Source: Candidatus Avoscillospira avicola
GTDB lineage: Bacteria > Bacillota > Clostridia > Oscillospirales > Oscillospiraceae
Reading direction: 5' to 3'
NCBI GenBank assembly: GCA_018712245.1
Contig: DVHE01000046.1
Coordinates: forward strand, 1 to 53,523
Length of the DNA stretch: 53,523 nucleotides
Shown in pieces: positions 49,848 through 53,523 of the stretch (positions are counted from its first letter, which is position 1; the number at the start of each line of letters is the position of its first letter). The notes under the pieces are model-generated. The model was not told the origin of the DNA, ran no database searches, and saw only the letters and a program-made list of their open reading frames with translations. A program made the position numbers and the translations under genes.

Positions 49848-50963
49848 TTACGCCTTGTCTTTCAGCAGTCCTTTCAGCGCTTCCATCACCTGGGGCACCC
49901 GGATGTTCTGGGGACAGCGGCCCTCACAGGCGCCGCAGCCGACGCAATCCGCGGGTTTGCCCACCGACTCGATGGTCTTAAGCCGCTCCAGCGCCCAAAT
50001 GCCGTCGGTTTTATACTTGTTGTAGACCTCCAGCACGGCGGGAATGTTGATCTGCGCCGGGCAGTCGTCGCAGCAGTAACGGCAGCCGGTACAGGGCACG
50101 CTGACTTCCTTGCGGAAGGCGGCACAGGCCGCGAAGAGGAGCTGCTCCTCCTCCGCCGTCAGCGCCCGGTCGTCGCTGAAGGTGGCCAGATTGTCCCGCA
50201 GCTGCTCCAAATTGGACATACCGCTCAGCGCCACCTGGACGCCGGGCAGACCCTTGAGCCAGCGGAACGCCCAGGAGGAGATGGACCAGTCGGGATGGGC
50301 AGCCTTGAGCATGGCCTCGGCCTCGGGCGAGAGCTTCGAGAGCCGTCCGCCCCGCACCGACTCCATCACCATCACCGGAAGGCCACGGGCCGTGATGGCC
50401 TCGTACTCGGCCTTGGCCGTGCCATAGAGCCAGTCAAAGTAGTTCAGCTGAATCTGCACAAAGTCCCACACGCCCAAATCCAGCATCTTGTTGAGCGTCT
50501 CCACGCTGGCGTGGGCGGAGAAGCCCAGGCGGCGAATGCGCCCCTTGGCCTTCTGCTCCAGGAAGTAGTCGATGCAGCCGCAGGTGGTGTAATCGGCAAA
50601 ATTGTCGTCCGACAATGCGTGGAGCAGGTAGAAGTCGATATAGTCCGTCCGCAGCTTGGTGAGCTGCTCCTCCAGCACGGCCTTGTAGTCCGGGTTGGCG
50701 GCGTAGCTGAACTTGGTGGCCAGGCAGTAGCTGCTCCGGTCATAGTCCGCCATGGCACGGCCCAGGAAGGGCTCGGATTCGCCGCTATGATAGCGGTAGG
50801 CCGTATCGTAATAGTTGATGCCCTGGGCCATGGCCAGGTCTACGATCTGCTTGGCCCGGTCATAGTCGATGGGCGCGTCGGGCTTGTCCCCCTGGGTGGG
50901 GAGGCGCATATTGCCCAGACCCAGGCGCGAGAGCGACAATGTCTCAAAGGGTTTGTAGATCAT
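49848..50963 (-). CDS. Aldo/keto reductase with two [4Fe-4S] clusters
   Basis: A 371-residue enzyme. The N-terminal AKR barrel (1-270) carries the catalytic tetrad pattern with Asp and Tyr in YYDTAYRY, Lys in CLATKFSY and His in LLHALSD. The C-terminal extension (about 285-360) adds two ferredoxin motifs, CTGCRYCCDDCP and CVGCGACEGRCP. Such Fe-S AKRs are common in anaerobes; their substrates are mostly unknown. It may pass electrons from ferredoxin to a carbonyl substrate. It is followed by the EFR1 gene upstream on the same strand, with 133 bases between. Confidence 0.9.
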   Translation of the reverse strand: MIYKPFETLSLSRLGLGNMRLPTQGDKPDAPIDYDRAKQIVDLAMAQGINYYDTAYRYHSGESEPFLGRAMADYDRSSYCLATKFSYAANPDYKAVLEEQLTKLRTDYIDFYLLHALSDDNFADYTTCGCIDYFLEQKAKGRIRRLGFSAHASVETLNKMLDLGVWDFVQIQLNYFDWLYGTAKAEYEAITARGLPVMVMESVRGGRLSKLSPEAEAMLKAAHPDWSISSWAFRWLKGLPGVQVALSGMSNLEQLRDNLATFSDDRALTAEEEQLLFAACAAFRKEVSVPCTGCRYCCDDCPAQINIPAVLEVYNKYKTDGIWALERLKTIESVGKPADCVGCGACEGRCPQNIRVPQVMEALKGLLKDKA

Positions 50964-51097
50964 GGTTTTCCTCCTTCTTCGGCTGCACGCTTCATTCCGC
51001 TAGAAATTACCGTTCCGGTGCGACGGAGGCAAAACGCACAAGTCATGCTCTGCTCGCGTTTTCAAACCGGGCTCGCAGCGGAAATTCGATGCCGCTT

Positions 51098-51856
51098 TTA
51101 CAAAAACAGTTCATTTTCCCGCCGTCCGGCGCAGGCCTTCTCCAGCTTGGCGGCAAGGCCGGCCAGCTGTTCCGGCGCGACCACGCGGGCCTTTTGCGGA
51201 CACAGCGCGACGCAGCGCATACAGCCGATACAGGTCTCGCTGTCCACCCGCGCCGGATCAGAGGCGGAAATGGCCCCCACGGGACAGCCGCCGGCGCACA
51301 CACCGCAGCGGTTGCACTGCTCCGTGGGCAGCGGAACCATGCCGCCGCGTCCGCCCGCCCGATAGGGGCGGCTGCCGGGCAGGGTCGGTTCCTGGGACGC
51401 TGCCGCCAGAGCCGCTTCGATCTTCTCGCCGAAGGCTCCCAGCTCATCCCAGTCCTGTTGGTCGGGGCGTCCCGCGCCGAACTGGCCGAGGATGGAGTGC
51501 CGCGCCACCGCCGCCACCGCTGCCGCCACCCGGAATCCGGCGGCCTTGGCGCCGTCCGCCAGCTCCAGCAGCGTATCGTCATAGGCACGATTGCCGTACA
51601 CGCACACCAGCACTGCCCGGGCGCCGCCGCCCCGGATGCGGCTCAGCCGCTCCATGGCCGTCACCGGGACGCGCCCGGCGAAGGACGGCACGGCGATCCA
51701 GGCTACGTCCGCCGGGGAGAGGGCCACGGCGTCAAAATCGATCCGCCGGTCACAGAGATCCACCGTCTCCCGGACGCCGCCCAGGGGCTCCGTCAGTGCC
51801 TGGGCCACCCGCGCCGTACCGCCGGTGGGGCTGAAAATGAAAAGCGTATGTTTCAC
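51098..51856 (-). CDS. EFR1 family flavodoxin-ferredoxin protein
   Basis: A 252-residue protein with an N-terminal flavodoxin fold (FIFSPTGGTARVAQ for the FMN phosphate, AIPSFAGRVP) and two C-terminal [4Fe-4S] motifs, CNRCGVCAGGCP and CIGCMRCVALCP. This is the EFR1 ferrodoxin architecture. It probably passes electrons between flavin and ferredoxin. A GTG start at 51856 is chosen because GGAGG lies 8 bases upstream; an in-frame ATG five codons earlier would have no ribosome site. It is near the Fe-S aldo/keto reductase gene, a possible partner. Confidence 0.88.
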   Translation of the reverse strand: MKHTLFIFSPTGGTARVAQALTEPLGGVRETVDLCDRRIDFDAVALSPADVAWIAVPSFAGRVPVTAMERLSRIRGGGARAVLVCVYGNRAYDDTLLELADGAKAAGFRVAAAVAAVARHSILGQFGAGRPDQQDWDELGAFGEKIEAALAAASQEPTLPGSRPYRAGGRGGMVPLPTEQCNRCGVCAGGCPVGAISASDPARVDSETCIGCMRCVALCPQKARVVAPEQLAGLAAKLEKACAGRRENELFL

Positions 51857-51901
51857 AGCAAGTACCTCCATTTCAAATCGATCCTATGCCGCCGCGCCTG
51901 A

Positions 51902-52270
51902 GGGCGCGCCGCCACCGGCATCACCTGGAGCCTCGTCTATCTGACGCGCATCTATCAGGCCAGTTGGAGCGTTACGCGGCTGGCCTTCGCCTGGGGTATC
52001 CTGGGCGCGCGGCTGCTGCTGGCAGTGATTACGGTTTGGATCTTGCGCAGGAAGCCCTTTGCGCTCTCAAGAAAGCGCCTCCTACTGCTCCTGGGCGGCT
52101 GGATCGTGCTGGGGCTTCTGTACATCCCGCTTCCCCTGGCTTCCACCGACCAGTGGATCGTTACAGCCATGACAGCGCTGGACTACCTGCGCCTGGGCCT
52201 CCTGACGTTTCTCGCCACGCGCACGATGAACGCGCTGCTGGCCTGGCGCGAAGCTCGAAAGCGCCCTTGA
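51902..52270 (+). pseudogene. Membrane-protein gene remnant, 5' end missing
   Basis: An open frame of about 122 codons coding GITWSLVYLTRIYQASWSV, then two or three hydrophobic helices (LLLAVITVW, LLLLLGGWIVLGLLYIPLPLAS, YLRLGLLTFLATR) and a basic tail. It is closed by TGA at 51899 and has no ATG; the first GTG is at 52025 and TTG/ATG are absent. No ribosome site is visible. The composition and hydrophobic pattern look like real coding DNA, so I read it as a truncated or frameshifted gene. A different frame has ATG at 51886 that could join it by a +1 shift. It is divergent from the EFR1 gene. Confidence 0.55.
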
Positions 52271-52272
52271 TC

Positions 52273-53055
52273 TCAGCCCAGCGCCACGTCCAAAATCATC
52301 ATCAGCGTAAAGCCCACGGAGAAAAACACCACGCCCAGGTTGGAATGCTCCCCCTCAGACATCTCGGGGATCAGCTCCTCCACCACCACGTAGAGCATCG
52401 CGCCGGCGGCGAAGCTCAGCGCATACGGCAGCACCGGCACCATCACGCCCGCCAGCAGGATGGTCAGAAGCGCCCCCAGGGGCTCCACCACGCCCGAGAG
52501 GGCGCCGTAGAGAAACGCCTTTCCTCTGGAGTTTCCCTCCGCCCGCAGCGGCATGGAGATAATGGCGCCCTCGGGGAAATTTTGAATGGCGATGCCCAGG
52601 GACAGCGCCAGGGCGCCGGCCAGGGTGATGCTCCCCTCCCCGGCCATCCAGCCGGCATAGACCACGCCCACCGCCATGCCCTCAGGCAGATTGTGCAGAG
52701 CCACCGCCAGCGTCAGCATGGCGGAGCGGCCCAGGCCGCAGGGCAGGCCCTCGGCCTGGTTGCAGTTCTGATGGAGGTGCGGGATCAGCCGGTCCAGCAG
52801 CAGCAGGAACAGGACGCCCATCCAGAACCCGATGGCCGCCGGCAAAAAGGCCCAGCGTCCCATGGCGGCGGCGTGGTCCATGGCCGGGATCAGCAGGCTC
52901 CAGATGGAGGCCGCCACCATGACGCCCGCGGCAAACCCCGTGAGAATCCGCTGCACCGTCCTGCTCAGCGATCGGCGCATAAAAAAGACGCACCCCGCGC
53001 CCAGCACCGTGCCCAGCAGCGGGATCATCAGGCCTCTCCAGACATCAGACCACAT
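52273..53055 (-). CDS. ZIP family metal transporter
   Basis: A 260-residue divalent-metal importer (zinc, iron or manganese) with about eight helices. Helix 4 has LAVALHNLPEGMAVGV and helix 5 SLGIAIQNFPEGAIISMPL, with the paired His/Glu metal ligands. A His-containing cytosolic loop (HLHQNCNQAEG) lies between helices 3 and 4. The start at 53055 is preferred because GGGAGG lies 7 bases upstream; an ATG five codons earlier is too close. It converges on the membrane-protein remnant with 2 bases between. Confidence 0.92.
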   Translation of the reverse strand: MWSDVWRGLMIPLLGTVLGAGCVFFMRRSLSRTVQRILTGFAAGVMVAASIWSLLIPAMDHAAAMGRWAFLPAAIGFWMGVLFLLLLDRLIPHLHQNCNQAEGLPCGLGRSAMLTLAVALHNLPEGMAVGVVYAGWMAGEGSITLAGALALSLGIAIQNFPEGAIISMPLRAEGNSRGKAFLYGALSGVVEPLGALLTILLAGVMVPVLPYALSFAAGAMLYVVVEELIPEMSEGEHSNLGVVFFSVGFTLMMILDVALG

Positions 53056-53148
53056 ATCCATGCCTCCCAATGGTTTTGTGGATTTATTCTATCATATTCC
53101 CCTCATTTGTCAATGAACTCCCCCACTTGTCGAAAATTGCAAGAGCTC

Positions 53149-53177
53149 TTTACTTTTTTACGGCATTATGATAAAAT
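53149..53177 (+). promoter_or_regulatory. Promoter of the right-end gene
   Basis: TTTACT (53149-53154) and TAAAAT (53172-53177) are spaced by 17 bases. The window part 53056-53400 has no full gene; it holds this promoter, a palindrome, a short leader frame, a terminator and a structured segment. Confidence 0.65.
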
Positions 53178-53187
53178 ACATGTGTAT
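53176..53187 (+). promoter_or_regulatory. ATACATGTGTAT palindrome, cop-box-like
   Basis: The 12-bp sequence ATACATGTGTAT contains TACA-TG-TGTA, the CopY/BlaI-type TACAnnTGTA core. It lies at the end of the -10 and the start region, where a repressor would act. It could also be chance in an A/T-rich promoter. Confidence 0.35.
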
Positions 53188-53217
53188 CATCGGAGGGCAA
53201 ATAACACGCGGTAGGTT

Positions 53218-53274
53218 ATGAGCCGGATAAGATGGCGGGTAAAATCCCCGTTTTCTTATCCGGCTCTTTTTTGA
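53218..53274 (+). other. 18-codon leader frame spanning a terminator
   Basis: An ATG at 53218 opens an 18-residue frame (MSRIRWRVKSPFSYPALF) that ends at TGA 53272-53274. It lies over the hairpin 53220-53272, so translating ribosomes would disrupt the stem, as in attenuator leaders of resistance genes. A GGAGGG site lies about 22 bases upstream, farther than ideal, so translation is uncertain. Confidence 0.35.
53220..53272 (+). terminator. 20-bp leader terminator
   Basis: GAGCCGGATAAGA (53220-53232) pairs with TCTTATCCGGCTC (53254-53266); the inner part also pairs with some G-U and one mismatch to give about 20 bp. It is followed by TTTTTT. It lies about 130 bases before the next start codon, so it is positioned as a conditional terminator. 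Confidence 0.85.
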
Positions 53275-53275
53275 A

Positions 53276-53382
53276 TAAACGCCGTTTCAATCGCAAGCGC
53301 AGACGGCGAGAGCTTTTGTTTCAAACTGCGCAGTCGGAGCAAAAGATCCGCCGGCTGCCGCCGTCTATTGGATCAGCGTTTA
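53276..53382 (+). promoter_or_regulatory. Structured leader RNA segment
   Basis: Three nested helices can be drawn: TAAACGC (53276-53282) with GCGTTTA (53376-53382); AGACGGCG (53301-53308) with CGCCGTCT (53359-53366); and CTTTTG (53313-53318) with CAAAAG (53340-53345). An inner CTGCGCAG is self-complementary. The GGAGGAGG ribosome site follows at once. I do not recognise a named riboswitch. Confidence 0.5.
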
Positions 53383-53400
53383 CTGGAGGAGGAAAGCATA

Positions 53401-53523
53401 TGAAATCGCAGAATTTAACCCAGGGCAGCATCTTAAAGTCTTTGGGCAGCACCGCACAATTTGGCAAGAGCATTCGGCCAAAGATTTTGCCTCATACGAA
53501 AGTTATAAAAGGGCGGGAATACT
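53401..53523 (+). CDS. Partial gene with MATE-like N-terminus, cut by window end
   Basis: The frame starts ATG at 53401 after GGAGGAGG, and runs open to the last base. Residues 1-15 (MKSQNLTQGSILKSL) match the N-terminal tail of clostridial MATE efflux proteins, which normally continues into a hydrophobic helix. Instead the sequence goes on as GSTAQFGKSIRPKILPHTKV, which is hydrophilic and not MATE-like, and the base composition drops. It may be a MATE gene joined to foreign sequence by insertion or recombination near 53446. Only 41 codons are visible, so the call is tentative. Confidence 0.4.

Noticed and set aside
51886-53214. Plus-strand frame of 442 codons opposite the ZIP transporter
   Set aside because: His/Gln/Arg-rich antisense shadow of the ZIP gene; not a credible protein.
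53218-53400. Known riboswitch (guanidine, preQ1, THF, fluoride, manganese) in the right-end leader
   Set aside because: None of the conserved core sequences of these classes could be matched by eye; left as an unnamed structured leader.
1-53523. CRISPR array, insertion sequence or prophage
   Set aside because: No regularly spaced direct repeats, transposase, integrase or phage structural gene could be recognised anywhere in the window.

Overview
The window looks like chromosomal DNA of a spore-forming, anaerobic, GC-rich member of the Clostridia, probably Oscillospirales (the Flavonifractor / Lawsonibacter / Oscillibacter neighbourhood). This placement is inferred from gene content: SpoIVB, SpmA and SpmB for sporulation, TrmFO, a DUF4830 protein, a ferredoxin-thioredoxin-reductase-type protein, iron-sulfur flavoproteins, and many small families typical of gut Clostridia. 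No rRNA is present to confirm it.

Positions 201-19116 are almost entirely minus-strand housekeeping genes. Read in the direction of transcription, they are an RsuA-type pseudouridine synthase; a PucR-type regulator leading ftsE-ftsX-M23 peptidase-S41 protease (envelope and division); greA on its own strong promoter; trkH-trkA (K+ uptake); a TrmH-family methylase, dprA, topA, trmFO, plsX, rnc and a DUF2461 protein; then spoIVB and a small lipoprotein. Positions 19172-28250 are mixed: DUF4830, a SLOG protein, an FMN riboswitch with the riboflavin transporter ribU, argS, spmA-spmB, an AbrB-type regulator, malic enzyme, fabF with a hotdog thioesterase, and a solitary tRNA-Val.

Positions 28358-35441 are accessory: an ABC exporter pair; a rearranged BlaI/BlaR1 locus; thioredoxin with a small ferredoxin-thioredoxin-reductase-type protein; and azlCD. 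A solitary tRNA-Leu is followed by three stacked perfect hairpins. Positions 35739-45368 form a minus-strand operon of peptide-type ABC importer, CocE-like hydrolase, MFS transporter and LacI regulator. It is divergent from an esterase and a URO-D-like gene. The right end carries a lipoprotein, an MBL-fold hydrolase with a VOC protein, an Fe-S aldo/keto reductase, an EFR1 ferrodoxin, a decayed membrane-protein gene and a ZIP transporter. The last 370 bases hold a structured, attenuator-like leader before a gene cut off by the window edge.

The most unusual locus is 30792-33216. A BlaI-type DNA-binding domain is fused in frame to the transmembrane and extracellular part of a BlaR1-type receptor. 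It is followed by an ordinary BlaI and a BlaR1 that keeps its metalloprotease but ends at about the point where the upstream fusion begins its BlaR1 part. The first gene has a promoter with two near-identical 16-bp palindromes. This is either a rearranged degenerate locus or a split receptor in which the sensor is tethered directly to DNA-binding activity. The second most unusual place is the right-hand edge, where a MATE-like N-terminus after a leader/terminator element switches to unrelated sequence.
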